NCBI RefSeq assembly: GCF_947179165.1
Contig: NC_077238.1
Coordinates: 1,738,501 to 1,802,500 of the forward strand
DNA from: Solanum dulcamara
Taxonomy: Eukaryota; Streptophyta; Magnoliopsida; Solanales; Solanaceae
Length of the DNA stretch: 64,000 nucleotides
Direction of reading: 5' to 3'
Part shown: positions 23,731 to 35,196 of the stretch, in pieces
How positions within the stretch are numbered: the stretch's first letter is position 1
How the letters are laid out: each line of letters begins with the position of its first letter
Notes under the pieces: generated by a model
Databases searched by the model: none
Told to the model about the DNA's origin: nothing
Seen by the model: the letters and a program-made list of their open reading frames with translations, nothing else
Position numbers and translations under genes: made by a program

Positions 23731-24388
23731 GGATGATTGAGAACCGCTTATCTTTAATTAGATATTTTGAGTTCAAGTCTTGAAAAAAAATATTCTTTGA
23801 TAAGGAATAATTTACCTTCTTTAGTGGGCTTATGTGGCATGAATTTGAATTAGTCGGATAAGTGAGTTTTAGACATTGGATGCCTCTTTGAACCATTAAT
23901 AAATGGAAGGAAGGTATATAGAAAATTCCCTATTTTGTAAAAAAAGCGGTAGGATAGTTGAGAACTAGTTATCCTTAATCATACATCTCAGGTTCGAGTA
24001 TTGAGAAATGAAAAACTTCTTGACAAAGAACAATTACGTTCCTTATCAGGCTTACGTAGAACGAATCGAAATTAGTCGGATCAGTGAACTTTGGACATCA
24101 AATGCCTCCACTAATAAATGGAAGGAAGGTAAATAGAAAATTCCCTATTTTGTAAAAAGAGTGGGGTAGGATAGCTGAAAACCGTCTATCCTTAACCGGA
24201 TGTATCAAGGTCGAATCTTGAGAAGAGAGAACTTCTTGATAAGGAACAATTTACCTTCCTTAGCGAGCTTACATGACATGAATTTGAATTAGTTGGATCA
24301 ATAAGTTTCGGACAGCGGATGAATTTTTTTTATCTTTGAACCGTTAATAAATCGAAGGAAGGTGAATAGAAAATTCCCCATGTTGTAA
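23731..24388 (+). repeat. Three tandem copies of a ~219-bp SINE-like unit
   Basis: Units begin at 23731, 23951 and 24169, each with AGGAT(G/A)(A/G)(T/C)TGA(G/A)AAC. Each then has a GxTCxAxTxTTGAGAA piece resembling a tRNA B box, GATAAGGAACAATTTACCTTC, GAATTTGAATTAGTxGGAT and GGAAGGxxxATAGAAAATTCCC. These pieces resemble tobacco TS / Solanaceae SolS SINEs in a degenerate form. The repeat period is seen directly; the SINE assignment is recalled from family structure. Confidence 0.65.
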
Positions 24389-24628
24389 AAGTCACAAGGT
24401 CCCACACCCCATTTGGCCAATCTTCCATCAAACTGTCTTACTTCAAAGTCTTGTTTCCACATGTTTGAGTCAACTTAACGTGTCCAAAAGAAAACAACAT
24501 TAATGCAATCCAATTGCTAAGCAAACAATAAAAACAAACTCTGCAGAATTCAGTTTTTTTCTAACATTCTTGGTTATTCTTGTTAATGTTGGATGTTTTC
24601 TTTTTTAATTTATCCAAAAGGGTTCATC

Positions 24629-27366
24629 ATGGATTTTTTTTCTTGGTTTTGTGTCTTAATTTTCTTTCATTTTTTGTGCTTTGATTCAGCTCAAGGACAG
24701 AACACATACTACTCAAACTGCACTAAGGAATTCCAGTGTGGAAAGTTAAGTGATTTGAGTTTTCCTTTCTACAAATCCACTGAACTTAATTGTGGATTGT
24801 CCAAAGTGTATTGTGAAGCTACTCCAACTCCCTTAATTGAATTGGATGGAGTGAATTATCAAGCTCTTGAAAAACATGATGTTTTTATCACACTTAAGGA
24901 CTCTAGTTTTGAAGAACTTTTGAAGAAGAACAGTTGCAAAATTTTTGATAAAAATGTTTCTGTCCCTATTTCTCCTTCAATCACATATCGATTCGATCGC
25001 TTACTCACTTTGTTCAAATGCAACAGAAGCCAGAAGAGTACACATGAAGAAGTTTTCAAGCCTAACAGATATCAAAGTTACAATGTCTGTCATAGTTTCA
25101 TATTATACTATAACACAACAGTCAATTATGATTACAATCCAGGAATGTTTCCTCTTCCTATTGGCTGTTCATTTATTCGATTGCCCGTGTCACGAAGTTT
25201 AGAAGCAAAATCAAACAATAGTTACTTATTTCATCTGTTAACTGATGAAGTTATACTAGGATGGACTGTATCTGATGAGTGTAATCAGTGTTATTATACA
25301 GGAAGAAGGTGTCAAACAGATAATACTACTAACAATTTTCTTTGTTCTCAAACCAATACCAGCAAAGGTAAAGAGAAAATATTTCACATTAAAGATTTTG
25401 GTTCTTTTCTTTCTTGGTTTATCTTACATTTGCATTTTTATAGAGGTTGCTGGTCATCGTAAAACTGTGCAAGTGATTGTTGCAGGTATCTATCTTTTAA
25501 CATTTTGTCTGCAATTTTGTTGTTGTACATCACAAGATTTAGCCTTTATGTTTTTATTTCTACAATGACAATGATACAACAAGAAGTAGCTATTTCCACC
25601 GCTTGAACCTGTGATCTCTTGGTCACAAGGCGAAAACTCTTATTGTTGTATCAAGGCTCCCCTTTCTCAATAAAAAAGATATAAAGAATCTAAAATATTT
25701 AACTTTAGTCCACGTTTTATTTCCGTTGATCGTGTTTTTTTCTTTCTTTTCTTCAGCTTCAGCATTTATAGGTTCTATTGTTGGACTCTGCGCAATTGCC
25801 TGTGTTCTATGGTTTTACATGAGGAGAAAAAATGATTCTTCACCATTTATTTCAAGAAATACATCTGGTATGTCAATGATTCATCACGAGCTGGAGGAAC
25901 GTTGTGAATACTTAGGGATCCCTGTATTCTCCTATGCAGAACTTGAAGAAGCCACCAATAAATTCAGCTCCTCTAGACAACTTGGTGATGGAGGTTATGG
26001 AGTTGTCTACTATGGTAAGAAGGCATTTTTCATAGAAGTTACTCGCTCAGTTTCAATTTGTTTGTCTGGTTTTGACTTGGTACGGAATTTAAGAAAGTAA
26101 AGAAGATTTGAATCTTTTGGTCTTTTAAACTAAATATGTAGAGTGTACCAAAATGCCCTTTGATCTCGTGGCCTTAAACATTTCATGTGGAAAGTAAGAA
26201 TTAAAGAGTTCTTAAAAAGAGAAAGAGGCATTCTTTGAAACTAAAAAGGAAAGTAAGACAAACAAATTGAAACGGAGGGAGTAATATTCCAAAGGCAATC
26301 CACAAAAGTCTGTTTTGTTTGTTTTGCTTTTCTAGAGGAAATGTACGTAGTAAGCATCTTGATCTAATAGCTATTTCTGTATGTTTTAAAATCAGGAAAA
26401 CTTACAAATGGAAAAGAACTTGCAGTTAAGAGCCTATATGAGAACAATAACAGGCAAATGCAGCAGTTTATCAATGAAATTGAAATTCTCACTCGCCTTA
26501 GGCATCCGAATCTTGTAACCCTTTATGGATGTACATCAAGACGTAGCCGTGAACTCTTCCTTGTTTATGAGTACATTCCAAATGGAACAATTGCTGATCA
26601 CCTGCACGGACATAGAGCGAAGGATAAGTTACTAACATGGCCTATAAGGCTCAAAATCGCCATTGAAACTGCTAGTGCGTTGGCTTACCTTCATTCTTCT
26701 GACATCATACACCGTGATGTCAAAACAACTAACATTCTCCTGGACAATGAGTTTTGTGTCAAAGTAGCAGATTTCGGGCTGTCAAAACTCTTCCCTAATG
26801 ATGTTACTCATATCTCAACTGCACCTCAGGGGACCCCGGGATATGTTGATCCTCAGTATCATGAATGTTACCAGCTTACTGATAAGAGTGATGTTTATAG
26901 CTTTGGGGTTGTCCTTATCGAGCTCATATCATCAAAACCTGCTGTAGATATGAACAGACATATGCACGAGATTAATTTGGCTAACTACGCGATGAACAGG
27001 ATACTAAAATGCGCGTTTGATGAGGTGATTGATCCATCTCTTGGATTCAAGACAGATGCTAAAGTTAGAAGGATGACAACATCAGTGGCAGAACTAGCTT
27101 TTCAGTGCTTGCAAGTTGTCAAGGACATGAGGCCTACAATGGAAGAAGTACATGAGACGTTGAAGACTATTAAATACGGTGAATGGAAAAATTATCACAA
27201 AAAGGATATCAATAGCTGTAATACAAAGACAAGTACTGTAAAAGTTCGTCGTTATCCTTCTGAAATAGATGATGCTGTGTTATTGAAGAAAAATATTCCA
27301 GCTTCACCTGATACTGTGATTGATACATGGGCTAGTAGCTCCACTTCTGCTAGTACTGGAGGGTGA
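24629..27366 (+). CDS. LRK10L1-type receptor-like kinase, gene G (RD kinase)
   Basis: Exons: 24629-25367, 25444-25485, 25757-26014, 26396-27366; 669 aa. The start at 24629 gives a clean signal peptide, MDFFSWFCVLIFFHFLCFDSAQG; an in-frame ATG at 24593 would add 12 residues. The ectodomain has CTKEFQCG, CGLSKVYC and CNQCYYTGRRC. The helix is SAFIGSIVGLCAIACVLWFYMRRK. The kinase has LGDGGYGVVYYG, LAVKSLYENN, IIHRDVKTTN, VADFGLS and PQGTPGYVDPQYHE. HRD is kept. Exon 3 has two in-frame acceptors 6 bases apart (25756 and 25762), so the choice is uncertain. The 381-bp last intron contains a Stowaway MITE. This is the most diverged member of the array and shows no lesions. Confidence 0.9.
25562..25665 (-). 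repeat. Au-type SINE-like head fragment in intron 2 of gene G
   Basis: On the minus strand the piece reads GGGGAGCCTTGATACAAC, then TGTGACCAAGAGATCACAGG and GGTTCAAGCGGTGGAAATAG. This matches the tRNA-like head of the widespread plant Au SINE (GAGCCTTGG...GGTTCAAGCCGTGG), recalled from memory. The 3' part is missing. Confidence 0.6.
26040..26283. repeat. Stowaway MITE in intron 3 of gene G
   Basis: The element starts TACTCGCTCAGTTTCAATTTG and ends CAAATTGAAACGGAGGGAGTA. The ends are inverted and bordered by TA, as in Tc1/mariner-type Stowaway elements. It explains most of the unusual length of this intron, which is about 75-90 bp in the paralogs. Confidence 0.8.
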
Positions 27367-27560
27367 TATTCATAAACTCATTTTTCCCCTTCATGTTAGA
27401 TACATATCAAGATTAGCATGATATCATTTTTATAGAGTTTTTTTAGCTTGTTTCAGCCTGTTTAATTGGTTGATGCTTAAGGTATAGTTCATGAACATAT
27501 TAAATGAAGCTTTCTTAAAGTGTTAGTTATAGTGATATATGTATGTGATTCCTCTTTAGA

Positions 27561-27627
27561 CTATGTTGCTCAAGATTCTCCTAAAATGTTGTCGCACCTA
27601 TGTCGGATCCTCCAAAAAATACACTAC
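27561..27627. repeat. Palindromic MITE, copy 3 (one arm)
   Basis: TATGTTGCTCAAGATTCTC, TGTTGTCGCACC and TGTCGGATCCTCCAAAAAATACACTA match the left arm of the 17361 family. The right arm is absent, so this is a truncated copy. Confidence 0.45.
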
Positions 27628-28381
27628 TTACTTGTCAGCATATTTGAAAATTCTCTCTTTGGGTTATCCTGGCTTTGAAAATGTCTTTGCTACTCTTGGT
27701 GAAAGACATACATTTATGCAAACTTTCTTTGAAGCCAAGATCAAATGTGTAGCCCAACGTTTAATGAAGTGGTGAAAATCATGAAAATCTGCATTTAAAT
27801 TTCAGCATAGACAAAAACCGATTTCTTTCCATGAGCTTTGGTTAACATAATTACTAAATACCTATACTAGTGGATAGAGTTATCTTATACGTATTGCCCT
27901 TTTTACGGGACTTTTCGTGTTCGTTTTCTCATTAATGATTTGGAATATATTGGCTGTCAAGAAAGCTAATAAGATGGGATTTCAAACTATGACATTCTTT
28001 TTCCACCAAGAATTGACCTACAATTAATTGTCTGCAGACAAATTCCTTTGTTAGAAATTGCATCCAAGAATGGGTCAATAACCAAGAATTATCCAATTAG
28101 TTTACAAGGTGGGGAAAAAAAAGGACCCCAATTTTGGAGCCTTCACCAGTCACCATTTTTACAGAGAGAGAGATGCAACAACATATCCAACGTAATCTTA
28201 CAAAGACAAAGATATAGTAGAACAAATAATCAATTATCAGGAAACTATTCGCGCGCTTCTTTATTAGATCGAAATATAAAACTTCCTTCACCCGAAATAG
28301 TAAGTTACAAAAGAAAAAATTGAGCAATAGCAAACACTTGTTGCAAATTGCCTCCGCGACGAAAAAGGAAAACATCTCTAA

Positions 28382-31300
28382 TCAATGTCTAGCAGTTAGA
28401 TTATCAGAGTTACTCAATGGAATTAAAGGAGTTCTCTTATTCGAAGTGCTTTCTGATTGTTGAAAATTTTCGTCATTGTCTCCATGTTCTTTGGCTACCT
28501 TATGGGATTTACGTCTAGGATTGGGTTCTGAAGCCTCTTTTGAAAGTATAGCTCGTTGAAATATTCTGTGGATCATTTCATAACTGGTAAATGTAATAAC
28601 AGCAGAGGGAGTCGTCCGTAGAAGATTGGTTCCACAGCCTCGATAGAATCCGGTCAGACGTTCCTGTTTGAACATCTTTTTTACACAATCAACAACCCCA
28701 TTATATGATTTCTCTTTGTTTCTTACTTGCCCTTGTTCTTGTAGTTTAGAACGCACGACCTGGTCAAGAACGATAGATTAATAAGTACGACAGTGATTCC
28801 ATGAAAGAACAAAGATGATCTTGGTCCATTTCCCGCTTACCTCATGTGGATAAGTCATTACAGAGGCAACTACTTTCGCCATCGAAGAAGCAATTGCTAA
28901 TTCACCAGGGTTCAGTTTATTGGTATGCTTATTGGCTGGCAGTTTGAGAAAGGTATCATATGTGATCAATCAGATAAGAGACAAATGGATAACAAACTTC
29001 CGCAACTGATAAAAGAAAACAGCTTCTCACCCCTTTTTGCTAAGTATGATTTCAGCTTTTCATATGCTGGAAATTGGATAGCAACATGACTTATCCCAGC
29101 CAAAGACGGCAAGAGGCCACTGCAACCCAAAGGAAACGGAGATATCAAACCCAAGATAACTAGGCAGAATCAACATCAGGTGATGAAAATGGATATTGTT
29201 TTTTCTTTTTTTGGACAAGAAAAAATGTTTATTATCCTAAGAAGATGTTTTCCAGCTTCGCATTGTTGGTTAAAAGGGTATGGGACTGAAGCATCTCTAC
29301 AAAGGATGAAACACATTAGTAAAAAGTTTGTATATGACTATCTTCACTATATAACTAACCTGTACAATCCGCGGATCCCTTCTTCATGTGCTATTCGTAT
29401 TAAAGCAGACAATATACCTTTATAAGGAACTACACCCTCCCTCATTCCCTGTGTCTAAAGAATGAGGAAAAGAAAATATCAGGAACACGCTATAGAAGCA
29501 AATGCAAGTTGTTATTCAAATACTAATAAGGACAACCTAACAAAAACTCAAGTGGTATTAGAAACTTGTGCTTTAGCCTATGTTACATGAACTCTTAGCA
29601 CACTTATGTTGAACTAGGATGCCTACTGTATCTGCACCATGGGCAGATCCTTACAGCAATGGGCACTACTATGATTACGCCTCAATTCCAAGCAAGTTGG
29701 GATTGGCTATGAGAATCTTCACTATTCATGTGGGTACACTTAAGCACGTCACCAATTTTATAAAAAATCAATTTCTGTAGTAGCAGAAATTATTAACTTT
29801 TTTACTGGCATATAAATCTCTTACCATACAGAGCCTCTTAGCAAATATTGAATCTAAAGAAAACGTGAACATGACCAAATTAAACATATAATATATACAT
29901 ATATATATTTATTTATTTATTTTTCCTTCCCTATGTTCTATTTTTCACTAAATTTGCATGCGCTGACCAAGTTAGGAATTTAACAACGAGATCCAAAGGA
30001 ATATAAATGTCACATCTAGTATTTTTGAACCACTTTTTCCTCTACACTTAAAGTACTTTGTTTTTTTTTCCAAAAATTTATATATACACATAAAGTTCAT
30101 GTTTACCTATTGCAGTGTGAAATATGCACATTACACATATTGATGGTGGAATGGAGAAGTCCAAGGGAAAGTGGAAGGAAAGAAGGTGATGTATGCGAAG
30201 TTCGTGGAGAGTAAGGAAGAGGAGAAAAAGCGGACAAATAGGGAAAGGTATAAGATGGCAAAGAGGAGAAAAAGTGGGCGAATAGTGTTTTATCGTGGCT
30301 TCTCCACTTCTTTTATTTCTTTTCCCAGCCTGCTTTGTATGCTTCTTCTTGAGTTGAGGGTCTATTGGAAACAACCTCTCTACCTTCCAAGGTAGGGGTA
30401 AGGTCTGCGTATACACTACCCTCCCCAAACCCACTTGTGAGATTGCATTGGCTATGATGTTGTTGTATTGATCAAGAATATATATATATAATGTAGGTCT
30501 TTCGAGACTACTTCTTTCCATATGATTTTATGTCTACATGTTGTAGCTCTCCAGGTATGGACCTATGTCAAATGTCCACAAACTCAAATCAACTATCCAC
30601 AAGAAGGGTATACCCTTTTTCAAAAGAAGGTAAGTATAATATATATAGCACGAAATGTGCTTGAAATAATTATAAAAGGAATCCAACAAGATGATATATC
30701 CTTTACTTCACCAAAGGTATATATGAAACACAAGGGAACTCTTGCCCCAACATTTTGATTCAACAACAAAAGAAGCACAACACAGGATGTGTAATTGGGT
30801 AACAAGTTTGAACCCTACCAACTATTAAAACCTAACATTTAAGTGAGAGGAGGGTAGAGGGGCAGGCCCGTACTCCCCTGAGTTTCAAACCTGTGCCCCA
30901 ATTAGACAGGATCAACTAACTCACAAGAGACTTCTCCATAAGAAGAGAAAGAAGAACATGGGAACTCATAAATCTCCATGAAGGGTTTCCTACCCTCAAA
31001 ACTTTTCATTTTCCAACACGGGAAATCGATCAGCTTTGCTCCTATGTTTGGTCATATATCAAGAAGGTTCCTATCTTCAAATTCTGTTCCTCGTCATAAA
31101 TTTTCTAGTCCCTCTGAAATAGCAGCTGCAAAGAAAAAAGAACTTATGCTGCTTATTGGATGTAATTTCCAGTCAAATGTCCCAAGTCTAACTTTTCTAC
31201 TACCCATGCATCGGTTGGACGGGTTAATGCATCTATCAGGTTTTCTAAACTATGTGAAATCTGAATTCTTCTCTCTATTAAGAATTCTTGAAGTCTAAAA

Positions 31301-34300
31301 CTATCTTTCATTAAAGTTTGTCATCTGTTCAGGTATCACCCACATGATGAATACTATATCGAAATATCGAAGGTTATCAACCCCATGATAGAAAAGTGAA
31401 CATGCTCCATGTGCACATGAGAAACTTCTTTTTGGTATGGGGGAGGATAGAAAAACCAGAGGAATTTATCTTTCACTCACTATAGAGCAGCATAATCCTA
31501 ATTTTATTAACAGGCTTAGATCCAGACGGTAGAAACTCTAATACTCCATACCAACAAAGACAAAAAACACGAGGTGATCTCTTCCCATCTGCCTAAGCCT
31601 GGTTGGCAAAGTTATCTGATACATGTGCTAGTCAGGTACCCGGTAAAATAGTCAAGTTACGCACAAGCTAACTCGGATACCACCAACATAAAAGAAATTT
31701 CTGACACTCCACATTTAAGCCCCCACAAGGAAAAAAATTGTATTTTACCTATTCCTATCCTTCTCTCTGATTATAGTTGATGAAGGAAAGCATACATGAA
31801 TGCAATAATAGCACAATGATAAAGACTGCAGAAACTAGAGCAGAACAAAGAAATATACTCGCCGCCAATGCGGAAGGATGCCGCCGAAAAGAATGGAACA
31901 CTGTTTATAGAAATATGAAAGGGCATTAACCATGGCTCCCTACCTACAACATCGCTTTCCCAAATTGAAGGAAGCCAATTTAATCAAATTGGTATTCTAT
32001 TCTATTATATTTCTGTGCACTTATGCACTTAAAGACACAACAAGTGTGAACAGATGAATAAATCAACGCCAACTATATGAGAACATGAAACCTACTTGGA
32101 GCCGGGTCTTAACAACCCACAATGGATTTGTCGTAATGGATGTTGCAGCCCCTGCTCCTGCAGCAGCAATCATGTTCGCACCAATTGTAAGCTGCCCGTT
32201 GCTATCCACTGCATTTACCGCACAAGAAAATTCTTTTGGTAAAGATAGTTGTTAAGTTTCCTATTGTCTTCATAACAACTTCCAAATACTGAAGGATTAA
32301 ATAACATGATGGCATTCAAACAAACATACAAAAAAGAAGTGATGAAAGCTAGTAGTCCAAACAAGCAGTAGAGTAAAAGTTCACCATGTGTATGCAACGA
32401 ATCCTTGAGATGTCCATAAACTGTGAAGTACACCTGTAGAAGATGAATGGTTTCTCTCAAAACGGTTACTTATGTGGAAATTTCAGAAAGAAGGTGAGTG
32501 GATTCAGCATTTCAGCATGCATAGAACATATATGCCAACATGGAGTAAGTTGTAAACAAAACCAGTAAGATTACAGAGAACGTGATAAATCAACTTTTTG
32601 ATTCCATAAAAAGCTATCCAGGAGTCCAATATGGCAATACCTGCCCCCTCCCCCAAAAAAGCCTTCTTGATTTTGATTCTTCACTAGTAATAACAGCAGG
32701 TATGTGGTGGTGTGCAAGGAAGGCCTAATCATTGCATTATCATAATAACAAAGAATGCAGTTCCATAAGAGACCAAAGAGAATATCTGAATATTATTTCA
32801 TTCAATTGTGATGATTCATTTCATGAAGGAACTCCATTCGATTGCAATCCACAGAAGTAGAAATTGAACAAGACAATGCCTACCGCCCAGTTTGGAAGAA
32901 GAGCTGTCAATGTTGGTGAAAGGCCTCGATAAAGTCCCCTGAAACCTTCCGTTCTTATTATATTCTGTAAGCTTGTGACAATGACACTACCTGTTTGTTG
33001 CCCAAAGAATTCAAGGAATAATAAGTGTGCCAGTAATATGAATTTGGATTTTTCTTTATTCTTTACTTATTTTTCTAAGGTAACCATTGATCTTAATAGG
33101 TTTATCAAGAAGACCAAAAAACAATATATCTATCCAAAGAAGGAACAATATGAAAGACCAATTATCAGCTCCCGAAATCAATACTTGTTTAAATTAAGAA
33201 GAAAGCAGAACAAGCCCTAGAAAACTTCAGGAAAAAGTTGACAGCACCTCTCATCTAAAACTCACCAAATTATACTCACTATCAAGATGTGATGAGCTTA
33301 GAGTGTACAACGTAAAGAATGTGAAAGTTCATTTAGGAAATGACTACATCACATGTGGAAAGCAGAAATCCAAGGAAAAGCACCGAAAGCAACACATTGG
33401 ACATCCTATGTTGGAGAAAATCGAAATTGGAGGAAACAGTGGCTCAAATGGGCAGTCTATCTGAGCTGAAAGCTGAAGGAACATGAAGACAGAGAAAAAA
33501 CACAACAAAAGAGCTCTTCATCCAGTAACGAGCAGTCTTGTGAAAAAATGAAATCACTAAGCATCCAAGAAAAAAGAAAATTCCAAAATCCACAATGAAA
33601 AGTTTTTTGTTGCTATTTGGAGCTCAAAGAGATCCCACCTGTGCATAATGGTCGGATATATGTTTTCGTAGTCACACCTTTGTTTCGAATGAGGTAATTG
33701 TATAATCCTACTGTACACTGCCCTTAGTTTTATGCTAACAAATACCTTCTTAAAGAATTTAGAAGAATACATTGTGAATAAGTTGAGGACAAGGTGGGAA
33801 ATATGGATATATTGTGGCTCAGTAAAGCAGTCAATCGGAATAACTAATACTTAAAGGAACAGCCAGACTTCTTTTATCTGACATATACTAGAACTGGAAA
33901 ATCTTTGAATCCATTGTACTGTGTAAAATCGGGGTAGAAGTTGCCTTTAGAGTTTGATAATTTGTGTTAAATCCAAGTCAACTAGGAGTAAGGAGCAGGA
34001 CCTGAAACGGTATATCTTTGTAAACGAGGAAAGCTCAGGTCTGTCGTTTATGCTTCATTGGATCAAATTAGCATTAATAATTCGCAGTCCACTTTTCAGA
34101 TATGTTGATCTGAGTGGTCTTTTGCTCACACAAAAGGCAAACAGGAATTCTCGTGGTTGTTAAGTTATGAATACGAAGTGTTCTTACCTGCTAGATATAG
34201 GACTCCATTGACGTGTCATAAGGGATCTATAGATCATTACTAGAGCTATGAAATAATTCAATTAGAAGATCACATTAATCTTAATATATCATTTTGCATT

Positions 34301-35196
34301 TGTTCAATTGGAAGCACTTCAATACAAGGTATCAGTTCTTATCATTTCTAATAAAAGAGACAACGACGAGCACAAACCTTGACGACCAGATTGAGAAACC
34401 TGAGGCAGACCATGTACTTGCAGTCTTGTCTTAATAACATCCAATGGACACATAAATGTAGCAGCAATAGCACCTAAAAAACACCCAATGATACAAAAAC
34501 AAAGATTTTTACAACCCCCAATCAACTCAAATCCACATTCAAATAGCTCAAATAACTCAAAGATCCAATGGACACATAAATGTAGCAGCAATAGCACCTA
34601 AGAAACAACCAATGATATGAAAGCAAAGATTTTTACAACCCCAATTAACTAAAATTCACATTCAAACAACTCAAAGATCCAATGGACATATAAATATAGC
34701 AGCAATAGCACCAAAAAGAACACTCAAAGATACAAAAGCAAAGATTTTTACAACCCCCAATTAACTCAAATTCACATTCAAATAACTCAAAGATCCAATG
34801 GACACATAAATGTAGCAGCACTAGCACCTAAAAAAAATACCCAAAGATAAACTAAGATTTATGCAACCCCCAATTAACTCAAATTCACATTCAAATAGCT
34901 CAAAAAACTCAATGATCCACTGGACACATAAATGTAGCAGCACTAGCACCTAAAAAAATCCAAACATACAAAAGCAAAGATTTTTACAACCCCCAATTAA
35001 CTCAAATTCAAATTCAACTAGCTCAAAAAACTCAAAGATCACAAGGCAACAATTGACACTAAAACCCCAAATGACAACAATTGATTAATTTAAAAATGAA
35101 AAAAAGAGGCAAGTACATACCTGCAGAAGCACCAGCACCAGCATCACAAATGATACCTCTAACAGTCCTCCGGTCTCCGTCGACGGCGGTGGCCAT
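28382..35196 (-). CDS. NDT2: NAD+ carrier, mitochondrial carrier family (NDT2-type)
   Basis: A nine-exon model gives 365 aa with consistent phase: 35196-35121, 34473-34378, 32990-32884, 32433-32385, 32208-32096, 29454-29360, 29119-29031, 28935-28841, 28759-28382. It has the three mitochondrial-carrier repeats: [21 protein letters not shown] (Trp in place of Asp, as in the NAD/FAD/folate branch) and YPHEVVRSKLQ. It also has [30 protein letters not shown] and [20 protein letters not shown]. These and the C-terminal [10 protein letters not shown] tail resemble Arabidopsis NDT2, which exchanges NAD+ across an organelle (mitochondrial) membrane. The start at 35196 gives [20 protein letters not shown]. 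Intron 1 carries a minisatellite derived from the start of exon 2. Intron 5 (2.6 kb) holds SINE fragments. The NDT1/NDT2 split is judged from recalled sequences. Confidence 0.88.
29640..29745 (+). repeat. Au-SINE-like 3' fragment in intron 5 of the NDT gene
   Basis: TATGATTACGCCTCAATTCC, AAGCAAGTTGGGATTGGCTA and TGAGAATCTTC match the conserved 3' tail of plant Au-type SINEs (TGCCTCAGTCCCAAxxxAGTTGGGGTCGGCTATATGAATC), recalled from memory. The tRNA-like head is not recognisable here. Confidence 0.5.
30354..30475 (+). repeat. TS/SolS SINE copy 1 (NDT intron 5)
   Basis: TTGAGTTGAGGGTCTATTGG, AACAACCTCTCTACC, AAGGTAGGGGTAAGGTCTGC, CACTACCCTCCCCAAACCCA, CTTGTGAGATT and ATGTTGTTGTATTG. This is the typical Solanaceae TS-type SINE 3' region ending in a TTG-rich tail. 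Related copies are at 43215, 50525 (reverse) and 52951. Confidence 0.7.
34440..35040 (-). repeat. ~115-bp minisatellite copying the exon 2 acceptor and exon start in NDT intron 1
   Basis: Exon 2's first 36 or so bases, with the preceding intron AG, recur upstream in the intron. ATCCAATGGACACATAAATG followed by TAGCAGCAATAGCACCTA occurs at 34440 (the real exon), 34563, 34676, 34793 and 34915, with variants. A broken piece follows at 35034. The period is 113-123 bp. Units also share CCCCCAATTAACTCAAATTC. On the coding strand most units show a TTAG/GTGCTATTGCTGC acceptor-like junction; one copy has lost the AG. Reading beyond the copied exon part soon meets a stop. Confidence 0.85.

Noticed and set aside
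27563..27775. 70-aa frame after gene G
   Set aside because: Its first third is a truncated palindromic MITE; the rest has no recognisable feature.
30978..31298. Open frame with a presequence-like RRFLSSNS start on the plus strand within NDT intron 5
   Set aside because: No splice partners, no recognisable domain beyond a basic, Ser-rich start, and it lies antisense in an intron. A gene fragment is possible but unsupported.
34440..35040. Regular ~115-bp direct repeats resembling a CRISPR array
   Set aside because: Plant nuclear intron. The units are much too long, no unique spacers alternate with short repeats, and the units clearly derive from NDT exon 2 and its flank.
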